In this document: positions 41,053 to 51,191 of the stretch, piece by piece
How positions within the stretch are numbered: the first letter of the stretch is position 1
Layout of the letters: every line of letters begins with the position of its first letter
Source of the DNA: Chloroflexales bacterium ZM16-3
GTDB taxonomy: Bacteria > Chloroflexota > Chloroflexia > Chloroflexales > Chloroflexaceae
Assembly: GCA_004138175.2 (NCBI GenBank)
Contig: RYFE02000003.1
Span: 267,686-331,685, forward strand
Reading direction: 5' to 3'
Length of the DNA stretch: 64,000 nt
Position numbers and translations under genes: made by a program
The notes under the pieces: generated by a model
Databases searched by the model: none
Told to the model about the DNA's origin: nothing
Seen by the model: the letters and a program-made list of their open reading frames with translations, nothing else

Positions 41053-42975
41053 CTAGGCGAGCACCTCGCGCAGCACGTCGAGCGGCAGCCCGTCGAGGCT
41101 GCCCTCGTCGCTAGAGGCCAGGCTGCCCCAGAGCAGCACGCCCTCGGCCGAGATCCCGTGGCGCTGGTCGATGTTGCGCAGCAGCCAGCGCAGGGCCATG
41201 ATCTGCGCGTCGGTGTTCTGCGCCGGGGCGACCGGCCAGCCCGCCGGGCGCTCTATGCCCACGCCGATGCTGCTGCGGTTCAGGTTGTACCATGTGCCGC
41301 TGAGCGTGGCCATGCCGGCGTGCCACGCCGCCTTGTCCTCGTCCACCAGCTGCGTGATCGCGCCGTCGAGGCCGACGTAGTAGTGGGTGGCGAAGCGCGA
41401 CTCCATATCCGTCATGGCCGCCAGGGTCGCGTCCGCGCCGCCGGGCAGGCCGTGGATGATTATCATATCAATCGGCCGGCCGCCGCGCTCGCCCCAGGCC
41501 GTGGCCTGCGGGCTGGCCCGCACAATGTGCAGATCCACCGTCGTCGGTGGCTCCCATGCGCCATCGGGCTGCGGCGTATCGGCCTCCTCCATCGCCGCGC
41601 CCAGCACCGCCATGCCCTGGCTGGTGGCCAGGTCGCGCAATCGCTTCACCGCGCTCCAGTTCGGCACCACGTTGTAGAGCGTGTCCAGCGCGTAGACCTG
41701 GAGGGCGTAGGTGGTCTGCTCCAGCTTGACCTGAGAGCCCTCGCCCAGCGGCGCGCCGATGTTGAAGCCACGGGCCAGCTGATGGAAGGCCCAGTCGGGG
41801 TGGTAGGTCGCCCTGGCCTGCTTGTAGGTCGCGGCCAGCAGCGCGTCGCGCAGGCGGACGGTGGCCGGGTCGGTTGTGGCGGCGATCTGGCTGAGCATCT
41901 TCAGGTCGCCCCAGTTCGGCACCAGGTTATAGAGCGTATCGACGGCAAACGCCTGGTAGGCGTAGGTCTTACCGTCCACGCTGATCTGGGCGCTGTTGCC
42001 AACCGGCGGGCCGAGCTTGGCCGCCATGGCGAACTGATGCATGGCCCAGTCGGCGTGGAAGGTCGTTCCGCCCGAGGCGTAGGTCACATCGAGCAGGATG
42101 CGGCCCAGCCCCGAGGGCGGGATGCTGCCGCCGAGCAGCTCCGAGAGCGTCTTCACATCGCCCCAGTTCGGCACCTCGCAGTAGAGCGTGTCGCGGGCGA
42201 AGGGCTGGTAGGTATAGGTCTTGCCGTCGGCCATAATCTTAGCGCTCTGGCCCATAGGCATGCCCATGCTGTGGCTCACAGCGTACTGGTGGAAGGCCCA
42301 GTCGGGGTTGTAGCCCTGGGTGCCCGAGCGTCGGCTGTAGCTCTCGTTGAGCAGCGCCTCCAGCAGCGCCTCTTCGCTCGGCGTGGGCGTGCCGATCGGG
42401 CCGGGGACCGGGGCGGGCGGCGGGGCCACATTGTTCAGGTAGGCGTCAACCTCGCCCCAGACCCAGTCCTTCGTCACCGCCCAGCCGGGGCAGCTCTTCT
42501 GGTTCGTGTAGTCGCGGTGGAAGGAGATCAGCTGGCGCGGCGGGATCCCCAGGCGGCGCGAGAGACCGGCCATCACCGCCTTCGCGTGCTCCCAGACAGC
42601 GCCGGTCGGTCGAACTTTGTCGAAGTAGCCGACCATCTCCAGGCCGACCGAGTACCAGCCGGCGGACAGCGATCCGTTGCCGGTGCCGGCGTGGATGCCG
42701 ATCTCAGACATCGGCGTGGCCAGCCAGATCCCATCCGGCCCAGTGTAGATATGCGGGCCGGCCGTCCAGCCCTTGCCCGCGTAGAAGCGCTGCATGCCGC
42801 GCATCGAGCCCAGCCCCGTCCACTGCGCCTCAGTCGGGACGGCGGTGTGGTGCAGCACCAGGCGCGAGGGGGCCAGCCGACCAAAATTGTAGTCGGCCAC
42901 ATAGCTGTTCCACTCGGCGACGGAGAGCTTACGGTTGATGAAGGGCGGCTTGCCCTCGGTGGGGAAGTCGGCCAT
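41053..42975 (-). CDS. Two-headed N-acetylmuramoyl-L-alanine amidase (PGRP type) with three internal repeats
   Basis: A 640-residue protein. The N-terminal Amidase_2/PGRP domain (about 20-170) has RLVLHHTAVPTEAQW, the zinc His pattern, SEIGIHAGTGN and SFHRDYTNQKSCPGW. Three repeats of about 85 residues follow (each with PDWAFHQ, G-P-N-S-A-KI/QI-DGKTY-YQ-FA-DTLY-VPNWGDVK). A second amidase-like domain ends the protein (IDMIIIHGLPGG, FATHYYVGLDGAITQLVDEDKAAWHAG). No signal peptide is seen. The frame extends upstream to 43209, but AGGAGGTCCC directly before the ATG at 42975 fixes the start. Confidence 0.85.
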   Translation of the reverse strand: MADFPTEGKPPFINRKLSVAEWNSYVADYNFGRLAPSRLVLHHTAVPTEAQWTGLGSMRGMQRFYAGKGWTAGPHIYTGPDGIWLATPMSEIGIHAGTGNGSLSAGWYSVGLEMVGYFDKVRPTGAVWEHAKAVMAGLSRRLGIPPRQLISFHRDYTNQKSCPGWAVTKDWVWGEVDAYLNNVAPPPAPVPGPIGTPTPSEEALLEALLNESYSRRSGTQGYNPDWAFHQYAVSHSMGMPMGQSAKIMADGKTYTYQPFARDTLYCEVPNWGDVKTLSELLGGSIPPSGLGRILLDVTYASGGTTFHADWAMHQFAMAAKLGPPVGNSAQISVDGKTYAYQAFAVDTLYNLVPNWGDLKMLSQIAATTDPATVRLRDALLAATYKQARATYHPDWAFHQLARGFNIGAPLGEGSQVKLEQTTYALQVYALDTLYNVVPNWSAVKRLRDLATSQGMAVLGAAMEEADTPQPDGAWEPPTTVDLHIVRASPQATAWGERGGRPIDMIIIHGLPGGADATLAAMTDMESRFATHYYVGLDGAITQLVDEDKAAWHAGMATLSGTWYNLNRSSIGVGIERPAGWPVAPAQNTDAQIMALRWLLRNIDQRHGISAEGVLLWGSLASSDEGSLDGLPLDVLREVLA

Positions 42976-42989
42976 GGGACCTCCTGTGA

Positions 42990-43014
42990 ATTGCAGATTG
43001 CAGATTGCAGATTG
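42990..43014. repeat. ATTGCAG heptads upstream of the amidase gene
   Basis: Three and a half ATTGCAG units followed by the GGGCG boundary also seen at 9840 and 54196. AACCCCC heptads follow at 43079-43103. Confidence 0.7.
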
Positions 43015-43107
43015 GGCGCAGTTCGTGCGGGTGCAACCTATCTGTACTAGCGACATCATAGCAGATCGGGAGTCAGATCCCCAACCCCCAACCCCCAACC
43101 CCCGTAG

Positions 43108-43136
43108 TTGACGATCCGCCCGCCACACGGTATAGT
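43108..43136 (+). promoter_or_regulatory. Strong sigma-70-type promoter for guaB leader
   Basis: TTGACG (43108-43113), 17-base spacer, TATAGT (43131-43136). Transcription would start near 43143, about 190 bases before guaB. Confidence 0.75.
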
Positions 43137-43142
43137 ACCCGG

Positions 43143-43262
43143 AACTTATCGGTCGCCTATGCGTGAACGAGGTCAGCCCGCCCGCCATGGGTCCGAAAGA
43201 CACAGCCAAGTATCTACAGTCGTCATTGCCGCCCCTGCGCCTTCCTGCGCGGGGTTTTTTTG
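43143..43262 (+). ncRNA. Structured leader or small RNA ending in an intrinsic terminator
   Basis: About 120 bases between a good promoter and the terminator at 43232-43261. It contains GAGGTCAG and, 12 bases on, GGGTCCGAAAGACACAGCC, pieces resembling the conserved loop of bacterial SRP RNA but with an insertion and changed bases. Either an attenuator/riboswitch of guaB or a free small RNA; the class is not established. Confidence 0.4.
43232..43261 (+). terminator. Intrinsic terminator ahead of guaB
   Basis: CCCCTGCGC pairs with GCGCGGGG (one bulge) and is followed by seven T residues. TGTAGATT at 43261-43268 and AATCTACA at 43282-43289 could form an alternative stem. Confidence 0.75.
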
Positions 43263-43265
43263 TAG

Positions 43266-44804
<1,539 letters not shown>

Positions 44805-44809
44805 CGGTC

Positions 44810-44862
44810 AATGCAAAATGTAAAATGCAAAATTGCCCATTTTGCATTTTGCATTTTGCATT
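44810..44862 (+). terminator. GCATTTT heptad hairpin after guaB
   Basis: Arms 44810-44833 and 44839-44862 pair over 24 bases with one mismatch; the right arm is four GCATTTT heptads. Unusually AT-rich for this genome. Confidence 0.75.
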
Positions 44863-44888
44863 TTGCATTCAGAATGAGTATGTAGAAT

Positions 44889-46061
44889 ATGACACCGACA
44901 ACTATTCCCCCCGGCTTCGCGGACACCATCGAGATCATGCGCGACGGCCACGAGCGCATCCTGGCGGCCCTGGAGTCCCACGGCGTGGCCTACGAGCCCT
45001 ACCCGCGCGAGATCCCTAACCCGCGCCCGCGCGGCCGGGCCGCCGCCCGCGCCTTCCCGATGCAAGGCGTGCTCAAGTACCACGGCCTGAGCGACTGGCC
45101 CTTCCGCATCGCCTACCTGCCCTCGATCTCCGTCAACAACAGCGCCGCCCACACCACCACCTGCGTCGAGTTTCGTCCCGACCTCGCCGAGGATAGCGCC
45201 GTGATCGGTGGCGTGCCTGCCAGCGGGCGCGACCTCGACCGGATCGTGCAGACCCTCGACGCCGTGCGCGGGCTCACTGGTGCGCAGACCCGCGCCCACG
45301 TCTCATCCCGCAACGTGCTCCAGTCGCGCGTGGTCGGCAAGGGTCTCGGCACCAGCGCCTCGGCTTCGGCCGCCCTGGCCGCTGCCGCCCTCGCCGCCCT
45401 CTACGGCCCGGAGCTAGCAGGCAACCATCGCTTCCTCAGCTGCTTCGCCCGCCTCCTGGCCGGCTCCGGCTGCCGCAGCGCCGCCGGTGGCCTGGCGCTC
45501 TGGCTCAGCTACCCCGGCCTGTCCCACGCCGACAGCTTCGCCCTGCGCCTCGACGGCGAGGGCCAGCTCGACAGCGTGCGCCTGATCACCGTCCCTATCG
45601 ACTCGCGGATCGGCCTGAAGACCGAGTCGGCCCACTACGACGCCCCGCAGAGCAGCCTCTTCAAGAGCTGGATGCTCAGCCGCGCCGATGAGATCATCGA
45701 GTGCCTGGGCGCAATCCGCTCCGGTGACTGGCGCACCGTCGGCCAGTTTGCCGAGATGGACAGCATGCGCCTGCATGGGGTGACGATGTCGGGCAGCCGC
45801 GAGAACAAGTTGATCGGCTGGGAGCCCGAGAACATCGCCCTCTTCCGTATGTGCAACGACCTGCGCGCCCAGGGCGTGCCCGTCTACGCCTCCACCGACA
45901 CCGGCCCCACCGTCGTCTTCATCACCCACCGCGACCACGAGGACGCCGTGGTGTCGGCCATCCACGGCCTGGGCCTGGGCCTCGATGCCGTGCGCGGCCA
46001 CATCGCCGGCCCAGCCGCCCTGATCGACCCCGACGAGGCCCTCGCCGAGATCGGTGATTGA
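44889..46061 (+). CDS. Phosphomevalonate/diphosphomevalonate decarboxylase (GHMP family)
   Basis: A 390-residue decarboxylase of isoprenoid synthesis. Blocks include LKYHGLSDWPFRIAYLPSISVNNSAAHTTTCVEF, RNVLQSRVVGKGLGTSASASAALAAAALAAL (the GHMP phosphate loop), GSGCRSAAGGLALW and STDTGPTVVFIT with the catalytic Asp. Roseiflexus encodes a close type that acts on mevalonate 5-phosphate, giving isopentenyl phosphate for a kinase; here the substrate is inferred from that kinship, as the classic diphosphate enzyme belongs to the same family. No other mevalonate gene is nearby. Confidence 0.85.
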   Translation: MTPTTIPPGFADTIEIMRDGHERILAALESHGVAYEPYPREIPNPRPRGRAAARAFPMQGVLKYHGLSDWPFRIAYLPSISVNNSAAHTTTCVEFRPDLAEDSAVIGGVPASGRDLDRIVQTLDAVRGLTGAQTRAHVSSRNVLQSRVVGKGLGTSASASAALAAAALAALYGPELAGNHRFLSCFARLLAGSGCRSAAGGLALWLSYPGLSHADSFALRLDGEGQLDSVRLITVPIDSRIGLKTESAHYDAPQSSLFKSWMLSRADEIIECLGAIRSGDWRTVGQFAEMDSMRLHGVTMSGSRENKLIGWEPENIALFRMCNDLRAQGVPVYASTDTGPTVVFITHRDHEDAVVSAIHGLGLGLDAVRGHIAGPAALIDPDEALAEIGD

Positions 46062-46063
46062 TC

Positions 46064-46114
46064 GTATAGAGGGGATGGGGCGAACGCTGCGCGTTCGCCC
46101 CATCCCCTCTATAC
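46064..46114. terminator. Convergent terminator hairpin
   Basis: Perfect 23 bp arms (46064-46086, 46092-46114) and a five-base loop between the converging decarboxylase and ychF genes. A second perfect 13 bp hairpin with a GCC loop follows at 46147-46175, overlapping the ychF stop. Confidence 0.8.
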
Positions 46115-46171
46115 AACACTCCATAATCCTGACCATCTCGGCGCGGGTAGAGACGCCCCGCCGGGGCGTCT

Positions 46172-47257
46172 CTACTTCACATTAAACAGGAAGTGGCAGA
46201 TATCCCCATCCTGGACGATATAGGTCTTCCCCTCCAGGCGCACCGTGCCAGCCTTCTTCGCATCGCTCATGCTGCCCGCGCTGATCAGGTCGTTATAGGC
46301 CACAATCTCGGCGCGAATAAACCCGCGCTGGATGTCGGAGTGGATCGTCCCGGCGGCCTCAACGGCGGGCGTGTTGCGGCGGATCGGCCAGGCCCGCACC
46401 TCATCCTCGCCAGCGGTCAGGAAGCTCACCAGGCCCAGCAGATCATAGGAGCCCTGGATGACCACATCGCGGGCGGGTGAATGAATGCCCAGATCCGCCA
46501 TGAACGATGCCGCATCCTCGTCGTCGAGCTGGGCCAGCTCGGCCTCAATCTTCCCGCAGAGCGCCACCACCCCGCTATTGCGGAAGGGGTAGTCCAGGCT
46601 CGGCGGGACATTGATCGCATCCTCGCCCACATTCAGCGCCAGCAGCATCGGCTTGGCGGTGAGGAACTGGTAGCCTCGGATCAGGCGCTCCTCCTCCTCG
46701 CTCATCTCCACATTGCGGATGGGCGTCTCAGACTCTAGGGCAGCCTGAAGACGCAGCAGCAGGTCGCGCTCGGCGGTGCGCAGCTCCTTATCCTTCGTCG
46801 CCATCTTCGTAATCTCGGCGGTGAGCCGGGTCAGCCGCTTCTCGATGATCGCCAGATCGGAGAAGGCCAGCTCCATGTCGAGCGTGGCGATATCGCGGGC
46901 CACACCCACCGAGCCGTCGGGGTGAGGCACCGTCGAGTCCTCGAAGGCGCGCACCACATGCAGCAGCGCGTCGGCGCTGCCGATATAGTTCAGCAGGGCC
47001 GGGGGCAGCCCGCCGCCCTGCTGGCCGCCGCCGCTGATCCCCGCCACATCCACATACTGCACATCGGCGTAGGTGGTTTTGCGCGGCTTAAACATCTGGA
47101 CCAGCACCTCAAGCCGCTTGTCGGGCACCTTCACCATCGCCAGGTTCGGCTCAAGCTGGCCCGACGAGTACGCTGCCGTCTCCGCCGTGCCACGGGTCAG
47201 CGCGTTGAACACCGTCGTCTTCCCGCTATTCGCCAGCCCAATGATCGCAAGCTTCAT
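46172..47257 (-). CDS. ychF: Obg-family ATPase YchF (OLA1 type)
   Basis: A 361-residue P-loop protein. IIGLANSGKTTVFNALT is the G1 loop and DVAGISGGGQQGGGLPPALLNYI the G3/switch block; the NKxE-type G4 is changed (LALNVGEDA), as in YchF proteins that prefer ATP. A C-terminal TGS-like domain holds RNTPAVEAAGTIHSDIQRGFIRAEIVAY and the ending YIVQDGDICHFLFNV. It binds ribosomes and affects stress responses. The frame extends to a TTG at 47278, but MKLAIIGLANSGKT at 47257 is the family start. Confidence 0.95.
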   Translation of the reverse strand: MKLAIIGLANSGKTTVFNALTRGTAETAAYSSGQLEPNLAMVKVPDKRLEVLVQMFKPRKTTYADVQYVDVAGISGGGQQGGGLPPALLNYIGSADALLHVVRAFEDSTVPHPDGSVGVARDIATLDMELAFSDLAIIEKRLTRLTAEITKMATKDKELRTAERDLLLRLQAALESETPIRNVEMSEEEERLIRGYQFLTAKPMLLALNVGEDAINVPPSLDYPFRNSGVVALCGKIEAELAQLDDEDAASFMADLGIHSPARDVVIQGSYDLLGLVSFLTAGEDEVRAWPIRRNTPAVEAAGTIHSDIQRGFIRAEIVAYNDLISAGSMSDAKKAGTVRLEGKTYIVQDGDICHFLFNVK

Positions 47258-47674
47258 AGTGATGTAAATCTCTCGCAACTATATTGATTGATCATAGCGA
47301 CGGCTTTTGCGCCCTTCGCATTCCTGTCTCTCGCCCAGCTTCATGTCTTTCGTGATCCCCCGTCCGGCCCGCCAGTATACCCTGTGCCTGCGCCCGGTGC
47401 AACCTGGTCTGGCCCCTTTAACCAAGTTTTCCCCTGGCGGCGTCCCCCCGCTTCGCTATAATGAACCATGTACCCATCTGCACAAAAAAACCATCTCCGC
47501 CGGGTATGCCGCTTGCTATATGTGAGAGAAGCCGCTGCCACATGGTTTGTCAGTTGCTCTGTATGACGATCATTGTGCGCCTGTGCGAAACCTTTTGGGT
47601 AGGTTCAGCGTTTGACTCTGTAGAAGGGCGGCGCCGCACCTGCGCTTGGGGTCGCGCAAGGCGTTCCAGCAAGC
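47258..47674. other. Intergenic region upstream of the ECF sigma gene
   Basis: No gene is supported. GCTATAATGAAC at about 47456-47467 contains a perfect -10 TATAAT; the same twelve bases recur at about 49962-49973 downstream of the anti-sigma gene, a possible shared promoter element. Confidence 0.45.
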
Positions 47675-48310
47675 ATGCTCCCTTCTGATGAACTCCGCGA
47701 CCTCATTGGTCGCGCACAATCGCGAGACCCTGGCGCCATCAGCGAGATCTACACCCTCTACGCTAGGCTTATTCTTCGCTATATCTACCTTCGGGTCGGC
47801 GAGCACGAGCTCGCCCAGGATCTGACCCAGGAGGTGTTCATTAAGGTTATCCACGGGATAGCGCGCTTTGAGTATCGCGATGAGAAGTCCTTTCTTGGCT
47901 GGCTCTACACCATCGCTTCCAATGTCCTCAGCAGCCACCAGCGCCGACGCCGCCTCAGCTCCACATCCTTCGACCTCCAGAATAATCTGATCGACCAGCG
48001 TAGCCAGGACACCGCCCGCACAATCACCGACCGTGTGGCGCTCCAGCAGGCTATTGAGCAGCTGACGACTGATCAGCAGCAGGTGCTCGCGCTCCGTTTC
48101 TTCGCTGATATGAGCAACAGCGAGATCGCTGGCCTGCTGCGCCGCACCGAGGGCGCGATCAAGGCGCTTCAGCACCGGGCCATCCATAGCCTCCAGAGGA
48201 TCATGAACCGTGAGGCTGAGGAATACCAGATCTCCGACAGCCCGGCACCTGCGCCCGGCCCCTTCGCTGATCTGTCGCCCATATCGCTCGAAGGCCCGTC
48301 GGGAGACTAA
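47675..48310 (+). CDS. RNA polymerase sigma factor, ECF family
   Basis: A 211-residue sigma-70 family protein with regions 2 and 4 only. Region 2 (about 20-90) includes LYARLILRYIYLRVGEHELAQDLTQEVFIKVIHGIARFEYRDEKSFLGWLYTIASNVL; region 4 (about 120-185) includes LTTDQQQVLALRFFADMSNSEIAGLLRRTEGAIKALQHRAIHSLQ. The Pro-rich tail after residue 185 is dispensable in the family. The downstream DUF5667 membrane protein, three bases away, is the probable anti-sigma factor. Confidence 0.95.
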   Translation: MLPSDELRDLIGRAQSRDPGAISEIYTLYARLILRYIYLRVGEHELAQDLTQEVFIKVIHGIARFEYRDEKSFLGWLYTIASNVLSSHQRRRRLSSTSFDLQNNLIDQRSQDTARTITDRVALQQAIEQLTTDQQQVLALRFFADMSNSEIAGLLRRTEGAIKALQHRAIHSLQRIMNREAEEYQISDSPAPAPGPFADLSPISLEGPSGD

Positions 48311-48313
48311 GCG

Positions 48314-49942
48314 TTGCGTGTCGATCTCACATCTATCCTCGATATGGCTCTGGCCGAGATGCGTGCAGGTGCAAGCATTGATGAGTGCCTGCAGCGCTAC
48401 CCCGACCACGCGGCCGAGCTAGAGCCGCTGCTGCGCACCGCTGTGGCGATCCGTCGTCAGGCATCTGCCGCGCTGCCACCATCGCTTGAGCAGTGGCTCG
48501 CCAGCAGCCGCGATGAGATCGAGCAGATCGCCCGCACATCGTATGCGCGCCCTGCCCCGTCCGGCTGGCAGCTTGGCAGAACGCTCACCCAGCTCTTCGC
48601 AGCCCTCTTCCGCCGTGGGCTGCCACGCATAGCGACCACCTTCGTCACCACCGTGCTGATCTGCGCCATAGCGATCTTCGGCGTCGATTCCGCCGCCGCT
48701 CGCACGCTCCCCGGCGACTCGCTCTATCCCTGGAAGCTCTTCTCTGAGCAGACGCGCCTGCGCTTCTCTGGCGACCCTGATACCCGCATTGATCTGTCGG
48801 TTATGATAGTTGAGCACCGCGTCGCCGAGATCAGCTCACTCGGTGCGCTTCCCGAGGCACGCCTCGATCAATATCAGCAAAGCTTCGCTGTCCTTCAGGC
48901 GCAGCTGCCGTATACTATCGATCTGCTTAAGGACGCTACTCCCCCAGCCCGTCGTCTGGCTCTTATTCGCCTCAGTCGTCTGCTCAACCGGGCCGAGCTG
49001 GATCTGCGCAGTGCTGGCATCACGCAGCAATCTGACCCATCTGCGCTGGTGCGCGCCGCCGAGATAGCCTCTAGTCTGCGAGCTGCGCTCCCTGCCGCTG
49101 CACCTGATGAAGAATCGGTGGCGGTGCTCCCTACCGCTACCCCAACGGCCACGCCGACGGCCACGCCCGCTCCTCCGGAGCGTAAGCTGACGCCGTCGCC
49201 TGCGCCGTCGCCTGAACGGCCCACGCCATCCCCAACCTTCCCGATCTTCAGCGCGCCGAACCCTGGTTCCGCTGGTGCGCAGCGCACGCCTCAGACCAGT
49301 CCGACTTCAACGGCTACAGCAGTTCTGGATTATAGCCCGCCCGCCCCCCCGCTTGTGGTGAGCCCCTCACCCTCTCCGACGGCCCAGCGGGCGGGGCAGC
49401 CCATACGTACGCCTTTGCCGACACAGACATCTGGTCCGGCTCCGCTTTTGCCGACGCCAATCAGCGCGCCAAATAATCTCACTCCTTCGGCCACTCCGCT
49501 GCCCTCATCAACGGTGACGAGCACGCCGACCAGCACGCCGACCAGCACGCCGACCAGCACGCCGACCAACACGCCGACCAACACGCCGACCAACACGCCG
49601 ACCAACACACCGACCAACACGCCGACCAACACACCGACTCGTGTCCCCGACGCTGTGGTGCAGCCAATCGTAGAGTGTGTCGCCAGCATCAACAGCGCCT
49701 TGTTGATCGCCTACTTCGGCTACCAGAACACCAGTTCAGCACCGGTGGAGATACCCGTCGGCGTCCGTAACTACTTCCTGCCCATGCCGTTTGACCAGGG
49801 CCAGCCGACTCTCTTTCTGCCCGGTCGATCTCCTGTCTACCCAAACACTGCCTTCAGCGTCGTCTTCAGCGGCGAGCGCCTTACCTGGAGACTGAATGGC
49901 TTCATCGCCACAGCCAGCAGGAACTCGCAACCCTGTGAATAG
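48314..49942 (+). CDS. DUF5667-type membrane anti-sigma protein with Thr/Pro-rich stalk and C-terminal domain
   Basis: A 542-residue protein. Residues 1-75 (LDMALAEMRAGASIDECLQRYPDHAAELEPLLRTA) form the cytoplasmic anti-sigma-like region; a transmembrane helix lies at about 105-125 (IATTFVTTVLICAIAIFGV); DUF5667 follows (ARTLPGDSLYPWKLFSEQTRLRFS onward). Residues about 270-450 are a Pro/Thr/Ser stalk with ten or so (S/N)TPT units, and the last 90 residues are a compact domain (VECVASINSALLIAYFGYQNTSSAPVEIPVG). It probably senses an outer signal and holds the sigma factor. The start is TTG at 48314, or ATG at 48344. Confidence 0.85.
   Translation: MRVDLTSILDMALAEMRAGASIDECLQRYPDHAAELEPLLRTAVAIRRQASAALPPSLEQWLASSRDEIEQIARTSYARPAPSGWQLGRTLTQLFAALFRRGLPRIATTFVTTVLICAIAIFGVDSAAARTLPGDSLYPWKLFSEQTRLRFSGDPDTRIDLSVMIVEHRVAEISSLGALPEARLDQYQQSFAVLQAQLPYTIDLLKDATPPARRLALIRLSRLLNRAELDLRSAGITQQSDPSALVRAAEIASSLRAALPAAAPDEESVAVLPTATPTATPTATPAPPERKLTPSPAPSPERPTPSPTFPIFSAPNPGSAGAQRTPQTSPTSTATAVLDYSPPAPPLVVSPSPSPTAQRAGQPIRTPLPTQTSGPAPLLPTPISAPNNLTPSATPLPSSTVTSTPTSTPTSTPTSTPTNTPTNTPTNTPTNTPTNTPTNTPTRVPDAVVQPIVECVASINSALLIAYFGYQNTSSAPVEIPVGVRNYFLPMPFDQGQPTLFLPGRSPVYPNTAFSVVFSGERLTWRLNGFIATASRNSQPCE
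49519..49640 (+). repeat. 12 bp coding repeat in the anti-sigma stalk
   Basis: About ten near-identical 12 bp units (ACGCCGACCAAC or ACGCCGACCAGC) encode (S/N)TPT tetrapeptides. Confidence 0.85.
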
Positions 49943-50105
49943 TCCGCAGGGTGCTATAATGAACATGCAACAGCGTTGTGCGGCCATCTCTAAGATCATG
50001 TTTCAGGTTGCTTTACAGTTTGGTGTCGTGTAGGGCATGTTGATGCGCTAACCCTGACTCCTGACTCCTGACCCCTGAAGCCTTGTCTAACCACGGTAGC
50101 TATCT

Positions 50106-51191
50106 GTGCAGGTATTATCCGAGACAACCCCAATAGCGCAGCAGAGCTACGGGCATCCCTACCTGATCTTTTTCTCTGAGCTCGATGGCGAAGGTGCGCT
50201 CGATCTCCTCGCCCGCCCTGGCCTGCTCAGCGAGCTTGTCTCCTCCAGCTATGGTGTCGCCCTCGCCATCCGAGATCTCACCCCCGATCTCGCATCCGCC
50301 GTCCGTCTGCTGAATAGCTCCGGCGTCCAGGTTGTGGCCTGGCTCCAGCTGCCCCAGAGCGAGGGGATCTGGTTCCATATGCAGAACTATCCTCAGGCGA
50401 TCGAGCGCTACCGCAGCTTCCGCGTATGGTCCCGCGATCAGGGGCTGATCTTCCACGCGGTTGGCATTGATATCGAGCCGCCTTCGAGTGAGCTTGATCG
50501 TATCCAGCGCTGGGGCCTGCGCGATCTGGCCCGCCGACTCTGGCTGGCCCACGAGAATGTCCTTTTCGCTGCCGCCCGCGTCGCCTATGCCGACCTGATC
50601 GGCGAGATCCACCACGACGGCTACGAGGTTCATGCCTACCAGCTACCTATTCTCGCCGACGACCGGCGGGCCGGGACGACGCTCATCCAGCGCGCCTTCG
50701 ATATCGTCGGCCTGCCCGCCGATGTCGAGGTGCTGATGTGCTATAGCAGCCTGCCGATCGATGCCCTCCGCAATGATATCGGCGGCACCCTGATCACCAG
50801 CTATGGCCCATCTGCCGATAGCATCGGGGTGGGTGCGATTAGCGGCTCCGCCGCCGATAGCTCCGCCGATGACCTGCCGCCGCTCTCTGGCGATGCCCTT
50901 GAGCGCGACCTGCTCCTGGCGGCCCGCCACACCGATGTGATCTATGTCTTCTCCCTTGAGGGCTGCGTCGAGCGCGGCCTGCTGCCGCGCATCGGGCAGA
51001 TCAACTGGGAAGCTGAGCCAGCGATATCGCCCTGGAAGCGCCTGTCTGTTGGCGCGATCCGCGCCCTGATCCTGATCGCCCTGCTCACCTCGCGCTTTGG
51101 CGGCAGGCTCGTCGCCTGGCTTGGCTGGGGCCTCTTTGTGATTGTACTTATCCGCAGAGCCCGCGCGGCCCTGACTCGTAGCCGAACCTAA
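50106..51191 (+). CDS. Hypothetical TIM-barrel-like protein with C-terminal membrane helix
   Basis: A 361-residue protein I do not recognise. Strand-helix alternation (PYLIFFSELDGEGALDLL, SGVQVVAWLQLPQSEGIW, IFHAVGIDIEPPSSELD, YEVHAYQLPILAD, DVEVLMCYSS) suggests a TIM barrel with acidic residues at strand ends (GIDIEPP), as in glycosidase-like folds. A hydrophobic helix near the end (ALILIALLTSRF, then LVAWLGWGLFVIVLIRRA) would anchor it. Start is GTG at 50106. Nothing in the neighbours gives a role. Confidence 0.6.
   Translation: MQVLSETTPIAQQSYGHPYLIFFSELDGEGALDLLARPGLLSELVSSSYGVALAIRDLTPDLASAVRLLNSSGVQVVAWLQLPQSEGIWFHMQNYPQAIERYRSFRVWSRDQGLIFHAVGIDIEPPSSELDRIQRWGLRDLARRLWLAHENVLFAAARVAYADLIGEIHHDGYEVHAYQLPILADDRRAGTTLIQRAFDIVGLPADVEVLMCYSSLPIDALRNDIGGTLITSYGPSADSIGVGAISGSAADSSADDLPPLSGDALERDLLLAARHTDVIYVFSLEGCVERGLLPRIGQINWEAEPAISPWKRLSVGAIRALILIALLTSRFGGRLVAWLGWGLFVIVLIRRARAALTRSRT

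Noticed and set aside
40999..43050. Rightward ORF of 683 codons opposite the amidase
   Set aside because: Antisense shadow of the amidase gene with His/Arg/Gly-rich composition.
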